Below the pieces are notes generated by a model that saw only the letters and a list, made by a program, of their open reading frames with translations, was not told the origin of the DNA and ran no database searches. Of a stretch of 64,000 bases of DNA, positions 18,288-26,804 are shown piece by piece; within the stretch, counting starts at the first letter, position 1, and every line of letters starts with the position of its first letter. Made by a program: the position numbers and the translations under genes. Source of the DNA: G963678445 sp963678445 (GTDB lineage Bacteria > Hydrogenedentota > Hydrogenedentia > Hydrogenedentales > G963678445). The stretch covers positions 1,736,001-1,800,000 of the forward strand of contig OY782877.1 in NCBI GenBank assembly GCA_963678445.1, in the 5' to 3' direction.

Positions 18288-18590
18288 CGCTGTTTCCTGG
18301 CTTTCGGTTTCAAGATGCGTTGCACGCTGCAACGTCGCGTTTTCTGATTTTTTATTTACCTTATTTCTGCACCGAGAAAAATTCCGACGGCATATCTTTA
18401 TTCGCATTTGTATTGTAACGCAAAGTGGGGGGGGACCTGTAGAAATCCTGCTTGAGGAAATGCCCAGCAGAAAACATGCGGTGCTTTATCGGGTCGTGCT
18501 ACACTATCGCGAAAGTAGGCTACGTAGCTGTGGCTTTGGCACCTGGTTGTGGTCGCTAGACCGCTTTGGTCACCAACATGGGGAAGACTT
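18288..18590. other. Divergent intergenic region holding a copy of the repeat element
   Basis: Between the CheD-CheR start and the acyltransferase start. It contains a T-rich stretch near 18340-18370 and the repeat copy at 18490-18570. A perfect 10-base palindrome (GCTACGTAGC) sits at about 18519-18528. No further gene is seen. Confidence 0.45.
18490..18570 (+). repeat. Intergenic repeat element, copy 1
   Basis: The right half, ACCTGGTTGTGGTCGCTAGA at 18541-18560 and then CCGCTTTGG, matches the shared core ACTTGCTTGTGGTCGCTGGACC of the other copies. The left half diverges. It lies in a divergent promoter region, in the same plus-strand orientation as the other copies. Confidence 0.5.
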
Positions 18591-19373
18591 GTGCATTTTG
18601 ACCGGATTTTTATTGCGCCTCTCCGAAAGTATTTGCGTTTTTTTCTTATCTTCTTTGTACTGACACCGTTGATCTTTGTTGTGCGTATGTTGGTGTGGCC
18701 AACAGCTTGGGTTTCAGAACGGGCGGATAGACGCCTGAGACGTGAACTCATTCGGCTGTGGGCGTATGGCTTTGCCGCCATCGCTGGTATTCGTATACGG
18801 GTACATGGCACGCCGCCTCCACATCCTTTTTATCTTGTTGCGAACCATCTCAGCTATCTCGACATGCTGCTGCTTTGCCGTGAGACGGGCTGTATTTTTG
18901 TGGCCCGCGGCGACGTCGAACATTGGCCCGTGCTCGGCTCCATGGCGAAATCGCTTTATATTATTTTCATCGATCGCGCCAGCAAGCGTGACACAATGCG
19001 GGTAAACACCCTTATCAAGCATGCGTTGGAGATGGGGGATGGATTGGGGGTATTTGCTGAAAGCCGCATCTCGCGCGGTCTGGCGGTGGAACCGTTCAAA
19101 TCTTCGCTTATCCAGCCTGCTGTCGACAACCAGATGCCTGTGTATTATGCTACGCTTTCGTATGAAACGGCTCCTGGTTGTCCGCCCGCCAGTGAAATCG
19201 TGGGTTGGTGGCGTCCAGAGCCCTTTTTCTTCCATATGTTGCGTCTGTTTAGCTACCCTGGATGCACTGCTACGCTTCATTTCGGCGCAGAACCGATTGG
19301 TGGGGATGACCGGAAGGTTCTTGCACAGCAATTGCACGATGCGGTGGAAGAGACCTTCACGCCGTTGCAATAA
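18591..19373 (+). CDS. plsC: 1-Acyl-sn-glycerol-3-phosphate acyltransferase (PlsC family)
   Basis: The 260-residue protein has an N-terminal membrane anchor (FFLIFFVLTPLIFVVRML) and the acyltransferase motif I NHLSYLD (H-x4-D). Motif II resembles IIFIDRASKRDT; motif III is the divergent GVFAESRISRG in place of FPEGTRS, followed by EPFKSS. It should add the second acyl chain to lysophosphatidate at the inner membrane. I chose the GTG at 18591 because GGGGAAG precedes it at a good distance; an upstream GTG at 18549 would add 14 residues but falls inside the repeat copy. Serine replaces the Gly-Thr of motif III, a deviation worth noting. Confidence 0.8.
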   Translation: MHFDRIFIAPLRKYLRFFLIFFVLTPLIFVVRMLVWPTAWVSERADRRLRRELIRLWAYGFAAIAGIRIRVHGTPPPHPFYLVANHLSYLDMLLLCRETGCIFVARGDVEHWPVLGSMAKSLYIIFIDRASKRDTMRVNTLIKHALEMGDGLGVFAESRISRGLAVEPFKSSLIQPAVDNQMPVYYATLSYETAPGCPPASEIVGWWRPEPFFFHMLRLFSYPGCTATLHFGAEPIGGDDRKVLAQQLHDAVEETFTPLQ

Positions 19374-19392
19374 GCTGGCGGTTGACTTTGTG

Positions 19393-19432
19393 TAAAAAAA
19401 CGGCGCGACACGTTTATACAGTGTCGCGCCGT
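19393..19432 (-). terminator. Intrinsic terminator of the PTS IIA gene
   Basis: A 12-bp perfect stem (ACGGCGCGACAC with GTGTCGCGCCGT, nine-base loop) lies between two convergent genes. On the minus strand it is followed by seven T. It may also slow transcription arriving from plsC. Confidence 0.85.
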
Positions 19433-19451
19433 ACAATTGTTAAAAAAGACT

Positions 19452-19949
19452 TTAGCCACCGTTTTGCAGTGTTTGCAAGATCTCTTCTCTGGTCTGACAG
19501 GCCACCATCTTGTCGAACAAGCTTCGATTGCGTAGGGCCAGCATCACCTTGGCCAGTAGGCCCAGGTATTCCCGATCGGCTTCGGCTGGTGTGGCAAATA
19601 ACACCATCACGTATACCGGTTGATTGTCTAACGTACCAAATTCAATGCCTTCCGGGGCCACTCCCACACCCAAGGTGGGGGTCTGAATCTCGGGGATGCG
19701 CACATGTGGAATGGCGATCCCGTCGCCAATCCCGGTGCTCATGATGGCTTCACGGGCGTAGACCGCCTTGCGAAAAGCATCGCAATCGGTCACTACCGGA
19801 TTTTGACATAACGCATCGATAAGTTGATCCAGGGCGTCGTGTTTCGACGGTGTTCCCTTGATCAGGCAAATCTGCGTCAAGTCTACATCGACCCCAAAGA
19901 TGCTCATATCGGTCGCTACACACTCCTGTATTGTCACGGGCAATTCCAT
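19452..19949 (-). CDS. PTS system IIA component (fructose/nitrogen-type)
   Basis: The 165-residue protein is an EIIA of the fructose-mannitol/PtsN family. The phosphorylated histidine is in STGIGDGIAIPHVRIP, preceded by REAIMSTG, and the C-terminal LGLLAKVMLALRNRSLFDKM is conserved. It takes phosphate from HPr. No IIB/IIC or HPr gene is nearby, so a regulatory PtsN-like role is more likely than sugar uptake. The start at 19949 is the first ATG; the internal ATG ending at 19907 is an alternative. It lies 100 bases downstream of the dapL-like gene on the same strand. Confidence 0.88.
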   Translation of the reverse strand: MELPVTIQECVATDMSIFGVDVDLTQICLIKGTPSKHDALDQLIDALCQNPVVTDCDAFRKAVYAREAIMSTGIGDGIAIPHVRIPEIQTPTLGVGVAPEGIEFGTLDNQPVYVMVLFATPAEADREYLGLLAKVMLALRNRSLFDKMVACQTREEILQTLQNGG

Positions 19950-20049
19950 CCAGCCAGGTTATACTTCAGATATGAAAACGCATCCACAGGGACACGTCCT
20001 TGTTGTCATTATAAACGACATACCCCTCGTGAGGGATGCCTTTGTCATT

Positions 20050-21228
20050 TTATGAGAAGGTAAGCTGCGGCAAAGCTTCGCGCATGCGTTTAAGTGCTTC
20101 GTCCAGCCGGTCCTCTTCGACCGTCAGGGAGAAGCGCACAAAACCTTCTCCGTTTTCACCGTAGGCAGCGCCAGGGGCCAATACAACGGCGCATTTTTCA
20201 AAGATGAAATCGCAAAATTCCGCCGAGGTATAGCCATCGGGCGTGGGCACCCACAGATAGAACGTGCCCTTGGGCGCTTCGTATTGCCAACCCAGCGCAC
20301 GCAGGGTTTCGAGTACTTTTTCGCGGCGACGGCCATATTTTTCCATCATGTCGCTGGTGAATTCGTCGCATTTATCCAGCGCTTCGATACCAGCATATTG
20401 TACGGCGTTGAAAACACCCGAGTCGGTATTGGCTTTTGAGGTGGCAATCGCTTTGATAATCTCGGGATTGCCGACGGCCATGCCGATACGCCAGCCGGTC
20501 ATGTTGAAGGGCTTGGACAAGGAGTTCAGCTCTACACCGACTTCTTTGGCACCGGGCACGCTGAGGAAACTCAAACGATCCGCGCCAAAGACCAGCTCGC
20601 CGTAGGGGTTGTCATAGCAGACGACGATGTCGTTGCTGCGTGCGAATTCGACCAGTTCATTCAGGAATGGGCGTGTTGCTACTGCACCCGTGGGGTTGTT
20701 CGGGTAGTTAAGGTAAAAGGCCGTTGCTTTTTTGGCCAGATCGGTTGGAATATCTTCAAACTTGGGCAAAAAGTCGTTTTCCGCTTTCATGGGCACTGCG
20801 ACGGGTTCTGCACCCACAAACCAGATACTGGGTTTGTAGCCCGGATAGCCGGGATCGGTGACCAGCACCTGATCGCCGGGGTTGATTACGCCCAATGCGA
20901 AATGATGGCAGCCCTCTTTCGAGCCGATCAGCGCCACGACTTCATTGGTGGGGTCGAGTGTTACATCATAGCGACGTTTGTACCAGCGGGTGACGGATTC
21001 GCGGAAGGGAAGCATACCCCATTCTTCATCGGTCGGATACCGGTGGTTTTCCGGGTCCTGCGCCGCTTTACACAGTGCATCGATCACGGGTTGTGGCGAG
21101 GGGTCTACCGGGTCGCCAATGGCCAGGCTAATCACATCCACGCCGCGCGCTTTGGCTTCGTTGATCTTGTTGCGCAATGTCATGAACAAATACGGAGGAA
21201 TTTTCTTTAAACGATCGGCAGTTTGCAT
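20050..21228 (-). CDS. dapL: LL-diaminopimelate aminotransferase-like PLP enzyme
   Basis: The 392-residue fold-type I aminotransferase has SLAIGDPVDPSPQPVI, IGSKEGCHHFALGVINPGD, the substrate loop YPNNPTGAVAT and the PLP lysine in SLSKPFNMTGWRIG. The stretch around ANTDSGVFNAVQYAGIEAL matches DapL, including the second DapL clade. DapL turns tetrahydrodipicolinate directly into LL-diaminopimelate for lysine and peptidoglycan. Other class I/II aminotransferases (for example alanine- or aspartate-type) share much of this. An 8-bp hairpin stands in the leader, 21 bases before the ATG. Confidence 0.82.
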   Translation of the reverse strand: MQTADRLKKIPPYLFMTLRNKINEAKARGVDVISLAIGDPVDPSPQPVIDALCKAAQDPENHRYPTDEEWGMLPFRESVTRWYKRRYDVTLDPTNEVVALIGSKEGCHHFALGVINPGDQVLVTDPGYPGYKPSIWFVGAEPVAVPMKAENDFLPKFEDIPTDLAKKATAFYLNYPNNPTGAVATRPFLNELVEFARSNDIVVCYDNPYGELVFGADRLSFLSVPGAKEVGVELNSLSKPFNMTGWRIGMAVGNPEIIKAIATSKANTDSGVFNAVQYAGIEALDKCDEFTSDMMEKYGRRREKVLETLRALGWQYEAPKGTFYLWVPTPDGYTSAEFCDFIFEKCAVVLAPGAAYGENGEGFVRFSLTVEEDRLDEALKRMREALPQLTFS

Positions 21229-21704
21229 GAAAACTATCCCTGTGGCTGTGCATCACCGCCCGGTGATGCTATTCTATTCTACAATTTCTTACGAACCTGT
21301 GATTCTACATGGTCTTTATCCTGGTTGCAAACCTCCAATGAAAGGGATGCAGGGCAGCAGCCAGGAATCGTGTTTCTTGTGGTGTGACAATGTGCTGTAT
21401 CGTTTTATGTAACTTTTGGAAAGCACTTCACTGCCCTTGCTTCGTTCCTTGCTCTTAATAGTCAAACAAGGGGGCGTGGAGTCAAGTGGGTAGGACACGG
21501 CAAGTCACGCGTCTTTCTGTGGATTATTTCCGAGACAAATTCAGCGTGGGTAGAACCCGTTTCGCATTTGCATTGATACAATGACTTGAATGGCGTTGGG
21601 AAAAGCCTCTTTTCATATGGAACGGGAGGGGGACTTTTTATTTTTTAAAAAGCCCCCCTCCGTTGAAAGGGCATCACCACCCCAGTGGGGATGGCTTAAT
21701 CGTG
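21229..21704. other. Intergenic region between glmS and the dapL-like gene
   Basis: It holds the dapL leader hairpin at 21250-21269 (GCATCACC with GGTGATGC, loop of four) and the long inverted repeat at 21621-21664 behind glmS. No gene is visible. Candidate -10-like TAGAAT boxes near 21275-21310 on the minus strand lack a convincing -35. Confidence 0.45.
21621..21664 (-). terminator. Long inverted repeat downstream of glmS, probable terminator
   Basis: AACGGAGGGGGGCTTTTT pairs with AAAAAGTCCCCCTCCCGTT on the minus strand around a short A/T loop, with one or two mismatches. It sits 41 bases past the glmS stop. The stem is long and its A/T part could supply the U-run. Confidence 0.65.
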
Positions 21705-23540
21705 TTATTCTACAGTCACGCTCTTGGCAAGGTTACGAGGCTGGTCAACGTCGCAACCGCGGTTGACGGCGACGTAGTAGGAGAAGAGCTGAAGGGGTAC
21801 GGCCACGAGGATGGGGCTGAAGGCTTCGTAGCATTCGGGTACGTAGATGACGTCGCGGCTGTGGGCTTTGATGGCCTGGTCGCCTTCTGTCGCTACGCTG
21901 ATAATGAGACCGGCACGCGCTTTGATCTCCTGGATGTTGGAGACGACTTTGTCGTAGGTCTCGCCTTGTACGGCCACGTTGATGACAGGAAAGGTGTCGG
22001 TAACCAGTGCGATCGGGCCGTGCTTCATCTCGCCAGCGGCATAGCCTTCGGCGTGGATGTAGCTGATTTCCTTGAGCTTGAGCGCGCCTTCCAACGCACT
22101 GGGGAAGTTGTAGTTACGGCCGAGGAAGAAGCAGCTTTCTGCGTCTTTGTATTCGGGTTTGGCGGCCAGTTCTTTGATCGGCTCTACGTTGTCGAGTACC
22201 TGCTGTACTTTGTCGGGTACGGCGCGCAGGTGAGCGATCATTTCCGCTGCCTGTGCATCATCAATGGTGCCGCGGGCCTGTCCAAGCCAGATGGTGAACA
22301 GGGAGAAGCACATGCATTGCGAGGTGTAGGCTTTGGTGGAAGCTACGCCGATTTCGGGGCCGGCTTGCTGGTAGATGACGCCGTGGGATTCACGGGCAAC
22401 GCTGGAACCGACGGCGTTGACGACGGAAGCGACTTTGGCACCGCGTTCTTTGGCGATACGGATGGCTTCGAGTGTGTCGGCGGTCTCACCGGACTGCGAT
22501 ACGGGGATCATGATGGTGTTGGCAGGCACGATGGGATCGCGGTAGCGGTATTCGGAGGCCAAGTCGAGTTCGACGGGGACTTTGGCGAATTTTTCGATGA
22601 GGTATTTACCGACCATACCGGCATGCCAGGCGGTACCGCAGGCCACGATGGAAATCTTCTGGCAGGCTTTCAGCTCTTCAACAGAGATGTTCATGTCTGG
22701 CAGTTTGACGTTGGCGGAGCCTTCTTCTACGCGACCACGCAGGGTGTTGCGCAGAACTTCTGGCTGCTGGTTGATTTCTTTGAGCATGAAGTGCGGGTAG
22801 CCTTCTTTTTCTGCTGCCGCATCATCCCATTCGACGTTCTGCACTTCCATCTGGACGGGGTTGCCGTCGATGTCTTCGATCTTGTATTCGCCGCGTTTGA
22901 TCTCGCAGACGTGGCCGTTGTCGATGTAGAGCACTTTGCGGGTGTATTTCATGATGGCGGGTACGTCGGAGCCGATGAAAGCTTCGTTTTCGCCCAACCC
23001 AACGATCAGGGGGCTGCCGTGACGGGCTGCTACGAGAATGTCGGGGTTGTCTTTGCAGATCACGCCGATAGCGTAGGCGCCTTCGACGTCTTTGAGGGCG
23101 CGTTTGACGGCGGCAAAGAGGTCGCCTTGGTAGTATTTGCGCACAAGGTGGGCAACGGTTTCGGTGTCGGTCTGGCTGCGGAACTCGATGCCTTCGCTTT
23201 CAAGCTGTTCGCGCAGTTCCTGGAAGTTTTCGATGATACCGTTGTGCACGACGGCGATTTCTTTGGCCGTGTCGAAGTGGGGGTGCGAATTGACTTCACT
23301 GGGGACGCCGTGGGTAGCCCAACGGGTGTGACCAATGCCCAAACCACCGATCAGGGGGTTGGCTTCCAGCATTTCATCCATGATCTTCAATTTGCCCAGG
23401 GATTTGGTGCATTCAAGACCTTTTTCGTTTACAACAGCCACGCCCGCAGAGTCATAACCACGGTATTCGAGACGGTGTAAGCCGTTCATGATAACTTCCG
23501 GCGCATTTTTGTCGCCAATGTAACCAACTATTCCACACAT
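21705..23540 (-). CDS. glmS: Glutamine-fructose-6-phosphate aminotransferase (GlmS)
   Basis: The 611-residue protein starts MCGIVGYIGDK, exposing Cys2, the N-terminal nucleophile that hydrolyses glutamine. The glutaminase domain shows GYDSAGVAV, GHTRWATHG and VVHNGIIENF. The C-terminal half has two SIS domains (PVSQSGETADTLEAI and EGYAAGEMKHGPIAL) and ends with the usual DVDQPRNLAKSVTVE. It makes glucosamine-6-phosphate for peptidoglycan and LPS. AGGAGGAATCACGAATC precedes the ATG. The 385-base leader contains hairpins but I do not recognise a glmS ribozyme. Confidence 0.97.
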   Translation of the reverse strand: MCGIVGYIGDKNAPEVIMNGLHRLEYRGYDSAGVAVVNEKGLECTKSLGKLKIMDEMLEANPLIGGLGIGHTRWATHGVPSEVNSHPHFDTAKEIAVVHNGIIENFQELREQLESEGIEFRSQTDTETVAHLVRKYYQGDLFAAVKRALKDVEGAYAIGVICKDNPDILVAARHGSPLIVGLGENEAFIGSDVPAIMKYTRKVLYIDNGHVCEIKRGEYKIEDIDGNPVQMEVQNVEWDDAAAEKEGYPHFMLKEINQQPEVLRNTLRGRVEEGSANVKLPDMNISVEELKACQKISIVACGTAWHAGMVGKYLIEKFAKVPVELDLASEYRYRDPIVPANTIMIPVSQSGETADTLEAIRIAKERGAKVASVVNAVGSSVARESHGVIYQQAGPEIGVASTKAYTSQCMCFSLFTIWLGQARGTIDDAQAAEMIAHLRAVPDKVQQVLDNVEPIKELAAKPEYKDAESCFFLGRNYNFPSALEGALKLKEISYIHAEGYAAGEMKHGPIALVTDTFPVINVAVQGETYDKVVSNIQEIKARAGLIISVATEGDQAIKAHSRDVIYVPECYEAFSPILVAVPLQLFSYYVAVNRGCDVDQPRNLAKSVTVE

Positions 23541-23925
23541 GATTCGTGATTCCTCCTGAGAAACGAGCGTGCGTTTCCGTTAATCCTGGGCTTCGCCGCC
23601 CCTAAGTGCGTCATGGCTTGGCTTGCGACTTCCGACTTGGGTAAGGCAATCTGCAAGACGTCTGGTATCTAGGGATAACGCGACACACCTATGTCGCACC
23701 TGCGGCGTCGTAGTGAAAATAACGTATCCAAGGTCTCCCAAAACCTTCGTGGACGCATCGTGTGTGAGGGTCCGGTTGCGTTTAAGAATGTTTCTTTCGC
23801 CAAGGCTCTGGGAGTTATAGAACCGGGGCGCTTCGCTGTTGCGAAACGCCGCCGGTATATTCTGTATTACTTAACTTTCCTCCGGAGAACGCGTCATGTG
23901 ATGCCACCCGGAGTGAAGAGATAGA
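23541..23925. other. Leader of glmS and trailer of fba, no gene seen
   Basis: It contains a hairpin at 23680-23697 (GCGACA with TGTCGC), a GC-rich hairpin near 23586-23602, and the 10-bp stem-loop at 23827-23850. None matches a riboswitch or the glmS ribozyme that I can recognise. Confidence 0.4.
23827..23850 (-). terminator. Stem-loop downstream of fba, possible terminator
   Basis: A 10-bp stem with one G-T pair (GGCGTTTCGC with GCGAAGCGCC, tetraloop) lies about 75 bases past the fba stop. The following minus-strand bases are only weakly T-rich, so the role is uncertain. Confidence 0.4.
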
Positions 23926-24960
23926 CTAGTAAAGCTTCTTGGCGTCGTCAAGGCTCATCTGGGTGTATTCACCAGCGTGACCGGCCTGACCGAAGGTCTT
24001 CATGCGCGGAATATAGACGAGATCGCGCATGGCTTCGCGGGCGGGGCGCAGGTAGTCGCGCGGATCAAATTTCGCGGGCTGTTCGACGAATACTTTGCGG
24101 ATAGCGCCGGTCATGGCCAGGCGGCTGTCGGTGTCGACGTTGACTTTGCGTACGCCGTGGTCGATACCTTCGCGGATCTTCTCGGCAGGAATGCCTGCGG
24201 TACCGGGCATCTGTCCACCAAACTTGTTGACGATGTCGACGAGTTCTTGCGGTACCGAGCTGGAGCCGTGCATGACCAGGTGGCAGTCGGGCAGCAGTTT
24301 GTGGATTTCAACGATGCGGTCCATGGCCAGCGCGGGGGGCAGGACGTTGCCGTCGGCATCTTTACGCATAGATTTGTATGCGCCGTGGCTGGTGCCTACG
24401 GCCACAGCCAATGCATCCACACCGGTCTCGGTGTAAAAACGCTTGGCTTCTTCGGGGTCGGTGAGGTGTTCGTTGGCTTCTTCGACCGACATGCCGGCAC
24501 CGTGGCCGTCTTCAATGCCGCCCAGTACGCCGATTTCGGCTTCGACGCTGACGCCCATCGGATGGGCCAGTTCGACGACTTTTTTGGTGACTTCTACGTT
24601 CTGTTCGTAGGTGTTGGGGGTTTTTCCGTCTTCGGCCAGAGAACCGTCGATCATGACGGAGGTGAAGCCCAGCTCGATAGCCATTTTGCAGGTTTCCACG
24701 CTGTTACCGTGGTCCAAGTGCATAGCGACGGGGATGTGCGGATATTCTTCTACAGCCGCTTCCATGAGCTTTTTGAGGTAAATCATTTTGCTGTATTTCA
24801 GAGCACCGCGGCTGGCCTGGATAATCACCGGGCTGTTGGTTTCATTGGCCGCTTCCATAATGGCCTGGATTTGTTCCATATTGTTGACGTTGAACGCGCC
24901 AACACCATAACCGCCCTTGGCGGCCTCGTCGAGAATCTGACGCATCGGTACGAGTGCCAT
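23926..24960 (-). CDS. fba: Class II fructose-bisphosphate aldolase
   Basis: This 344-residue enzyme opens MALVPMRQILDEAAKGGYGV and AFNVNNMEQ. Zinc ligands appear in VAMHLDHGNSVETC (the HxDH motif), followed by SVMIDGSL, EAEIGVLGG and the glycine/His loop LVMHGSSSVPQELV. The segment GVRKVNVDTDSRLAMTG binds the phosphate. It cleaves fructose-1,6-bisphosphate in glycolysis or forms it in gluconeogenesis. AGGAGATTACCAGTT precedes the chosen ATG. The in-frame extension to 25065 is likely untranslated. glmS follows on the same strand. Confidence 0.95.
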   Translation of the reverse strand: MALVPMRQILDEAAKGGYGVGAFNVNNMEQIQAIMEAANETNSPVIIQASRGALKYSKMIYLKKLMEAAVEEYPHIPVAMHLDHGNSVETCKMAIELGFTSVMIDGSLAEDGKTPNTYEQNVEVTKKVVELAHPMGVSVEAEIGVLGGIEDGHGAGMSVEEANEHLTDPEEAKRFYTETGVDALAVAVGTSHGAYKSMRKDADGNVLPPALAMDRIVEIHKLLPDCHLVMHGSSSVPQELVDIVNKFGGQMPGTAGIPAEKIREGIDHGVRKVNVDTDSRLAMTGAIRKVFVEQPAKFDPRDYLRPAREAMRDLVYIPRMKTFGQAGHAGEYTQMSLDDAKKLY

Positions 24961-25143
24961 AACTGGTAATCTCCTTTCGAAATACATTACGTGGCTTGGT
25001 CGGCTCTGGGCGCTTGAATGCATCGCGCCGACAGTAGCGGACCCGGCGCCCTGAACAAAACACACCGCTATCCCCTTTATTTACAACGGGAAATAGCCAT
25101 GCATACCGTAGATACACTACGGCCTTGTTTTAGAATCTCGGAT

Positions 25144-25173
25144 ATCATACAAAAAAACCCTTGTCTAATTCAA
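25144..25173 (-). promoter_or_regulatory. Candidate sigma-70-type promoter of fba
   Basis: On the minus strand TTGAAT is followed after 18 bases by TATGAT, inside an A/T-rich tract. It would start a leader of about 175 bases ahead of fba. Confidence 0.42.
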
Positions 25174-25395
25174 TCCCCAAATCATTTGTTAAAACCGGGG
25201 GGAACTGTGTTGTGTCCGCAAAATGATATCGCAGCTGGGGTATTTTGCCGTGGGAATGGGTTTTCGGGAGAAAGGGCCTTCGCTCGTTTTTTACTCCGCG
25301 GGGAGAAAATACAACTTTAACCCCTTATTTTCATTGGAGTTATGGATAAAAAGCGTATTTATAGAGTTTTTGGCAGCTCCCCTTGACGTGGATTG

Positions 25396-25439
25396 AACAA
25401 GAAGGAAGGCGGATGCTGTAGGTATCCAGCATCCGCCTT
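25396..25439 (-). terminator. Intrinsic terminator of the FlgM-like gene
   Basis: A 13-bp perfect stem (AAGGCGGATGCTG with CAGCATCCGCCTT, eight-base loop) lies just beyond the stop at 25470. On the minus strand it is followed by CTTCTTGTTC. Confidence 0.78.
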
Positions 25440-25469
25440 GAGAAGTATTCTTTGAACGCGTTATCTTGT

Positions 25470-25763
25470 TTACATGTATTTACTTACACGTCCTGCCACC
25501 TGAAGTACGACTTCCTGAATCCGGTAGGAACCTTCTTCGATGCGCGCCTTGGCTTGCTCGACGCGTTCGGTGCGGATTTCAGAAGTTTTGTCTTCCTGCT
25601 GGAAGCGCGCTGCGTCTGCCGCATGTTGCGCTGTCGTGCTAAGTTCTACACTGTCTTTATCTTTTGCGCTCCCCGTTTCCAGATCGCGCTGTTGCGCCCG
25701 GCCTCTGAGCTGCCGGGGAGCAACCATCTCAGAAATTTTGCCGATGCCAACCATTGCAATCAT
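25470..25763 (-). CDS. FlgM-like anti-sigma factor candidate
   Basis: The 97-residue product is hydrophilic and helical. Its second half resembles the sigma-28-binding part of FlgM: DSVELSTTAQHAADAARF, then TERVEQAKARIEEGSYRI, the usual R-x-x-x-V-x-x-x-K-x-x-I-x-x-G-x-Y pattern, and a short final helix. FlgM holds back FliA until the flagellar hook is finished. GGAGAAGAAC precedes the ATG. It lies 118 bases downstream of the M23 peptidase lipoprotein on the same strand. The CheD-CheR fusion elsewhere in the window supports motility. The call rests on a short pattern only. Confidence 0.6.
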   Translation of the reverse strand: MIAMVGIGKISEMVAPRQLRGRAQQRDLETGSAKDKDSVELSTTAQHAADAARFQQEDKTSEIRTERVEQAKARIEEGSYRIQEVVLQVAGRVSKYM

Positions 25764-25881
25764 TGTTCTTCTCCAAGTTGTCCCTAGTTACTGCTTTCTA
25801 CTGTCTCTAGTTGTATTATCGGCAAAATGGGGGGGTGGCTTTAGCAAAATGTATGGAAAATATAACGTGGCCGATGGACTG

Positions 25882-26430
25882 TTAGTGGAGGTAGGGGGTG
25901 GGGTCGATGGGGGTGTTATTTTGGCGCACTTCGTAGTGTATGTGGGGGCCGGTCGCGTTGCCGCTTTTTCCGAGTTGGCCGATAGACTGACCTCTGCGCA
26001 CGGTGTCGCCTGTTTCAACCAGCCGCTTGTCGAGATGGGCGTAGGCGGTCGTGATGCCGTGGCCGTGGTCGATGACTACAATGTGTCCGTAGTTACCTTG
26101 CACGCCGGAAAAGGTGACGTGTCCAGGGGCGGTGCTGTGTATGGGGGTACCATAGGGGCCGGGAATGTCGATGCCTTTGTGCAGACGCATCTGACCGGTG
26201 TGTGGGTGGCGACGCATGCCGAAGGGGGAGGATATTTTGGGGGCGGGCAGGGAAACGGGCCATCCGCTGGGTTGGCTTGGGGGAACAAAATCGGGACAAA
26301 TAACGCTGGTCTGCTGAGGGGAACGGTGGGCGCAGTGGCTAAGCAGCAGTGTAATGCTGCACAGGAGGAATAGGGACGTTAGTCGTTGTCCGAAATATTT
26401 TTTAGAATGCCGCCGAATCATGGTGGGCAT
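25882..26430 (-). CDS. M23 (LytM-type) metallopeptidase lipoprotein
   Basis: The 182-residue protein has a lipoprotein-like signal ending LFLLCSITLLLSHC, then a linker and a LytM domain: SSPFGMRRHPHTGQMRLHKG with ligands H and D in LHKGIDI, and the HIHYEV (H-x-H) motif near the end. All zinc ligands are present, so it should cut peptidoglycan cross-bridges in the periplasm or act as an outer-membrane lipoprotein. GQSIGQLGKSGNATGPH is the usual loop before the last motif. Start at the ATG ending 26430 or 26421; neither has a clear ribosome site. It is divergent from rmlD. Confidence 0.87.
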   Translation of the reverse strand: MPTMIRRHSKKYFGQRLTSLFLLCSITLLLSHCAHRSPQQTSVICPDFVPPSQPSGWPVSLPAPKISSPFGMRRHPHTGQMRLHKGIDIPGPYGTPIHSTAPGHVTFSGVQGNYGHIVVIDHGHGITTAYAHLDKRLVETGDTVRRGQSIGQLGKSGNATGPHIHYEVRQNNTPIDPTPYLH

Positions 26431-26804
26431 GATAGCGCATCGGGGGAGGATAAAAAAAGAAACGCCACGACTATGGGACAGGTCATGGCGCCACTCTGGA
26501 GGAAAATACTGGGATCGAGATCGTGTTCCTTTCGCGTGGTGTTGGGACGAACACCAGGAACAAGCTCCGATTCCCTTCAACTATGTCGACTTCCGTGTCT
26601 TTCGTCTCGCCTCGACTTCCTTGTCTTGGCCTTACAATGTGTTTATCGGCAGACCAGGAAAAATCTTGAGCATTGGCCAAAATCAACGGTTCGCTTTATT
26701 TGGAAACGTACTGGTCTCACTGTGTATGTGCCTGTTACAATCGATTTTGGCGTTGGAATCGCATCGTCGTAGGATATAAAGGATGCAAGCACGGGGAGGT
26801 TGCG
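26431..26804. other. Divergent region between the M23 peptidase gene and rmlD
   Basis: No gene is visible. It holds a 7-bp hairpin at 26537-26556 (TGGTGTT with AACACCA) and the candidate rmlD promoter at 26753-26780. Confidence 0.4.
26753..26780 (+). promoter_or_regulatory. Candidate promoter of rmlD-rmlB
   Basis: TTGGAA is followed after 16 bases by TATAAA (five of six consensus bases), 24 bases before the rmlD ATG. GGGGAGG provides the ribosome site within the short leader. Confidence 0.4.

Larger units (their letters stand above)
24961..25469. other. Intergenic region upstream of fba
   Basis: About 500 bases, AT-rich in the middle. It contains the candidate fba promoter at 25144-25173 and, at its far end, the terminator of the FlgM-like gene. 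No coding frame looks real. Confidence 0.45.

Noticed and set aside
18549..18590. Upstream GTG start for the acyltransferase gene
   Set aside because: It has no ribosome site and lies inside the repeat copy; the GTG at 18591 follows GGGGAAG at a suitable distance.
21663..23480. A 605-codon open frame on the plus strand
   Set aside because: It lies entirely opposite glmS, whose family motifs are unmistakable; the frame is a shadow of its codon bias.
23541..23925. glmS ribozyme or other riboswitch upstream of glmS
   Set aside because: Hairpins are present but I cannot find the conserved ribozyme core, and this class is known mainly from Gram-positive bacteria.
23977..24969. A 330-codon open frame on the plus strand
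   Set aside because: It is antisense to the class II aldolase gene and has no ribosome site or recognised motif.
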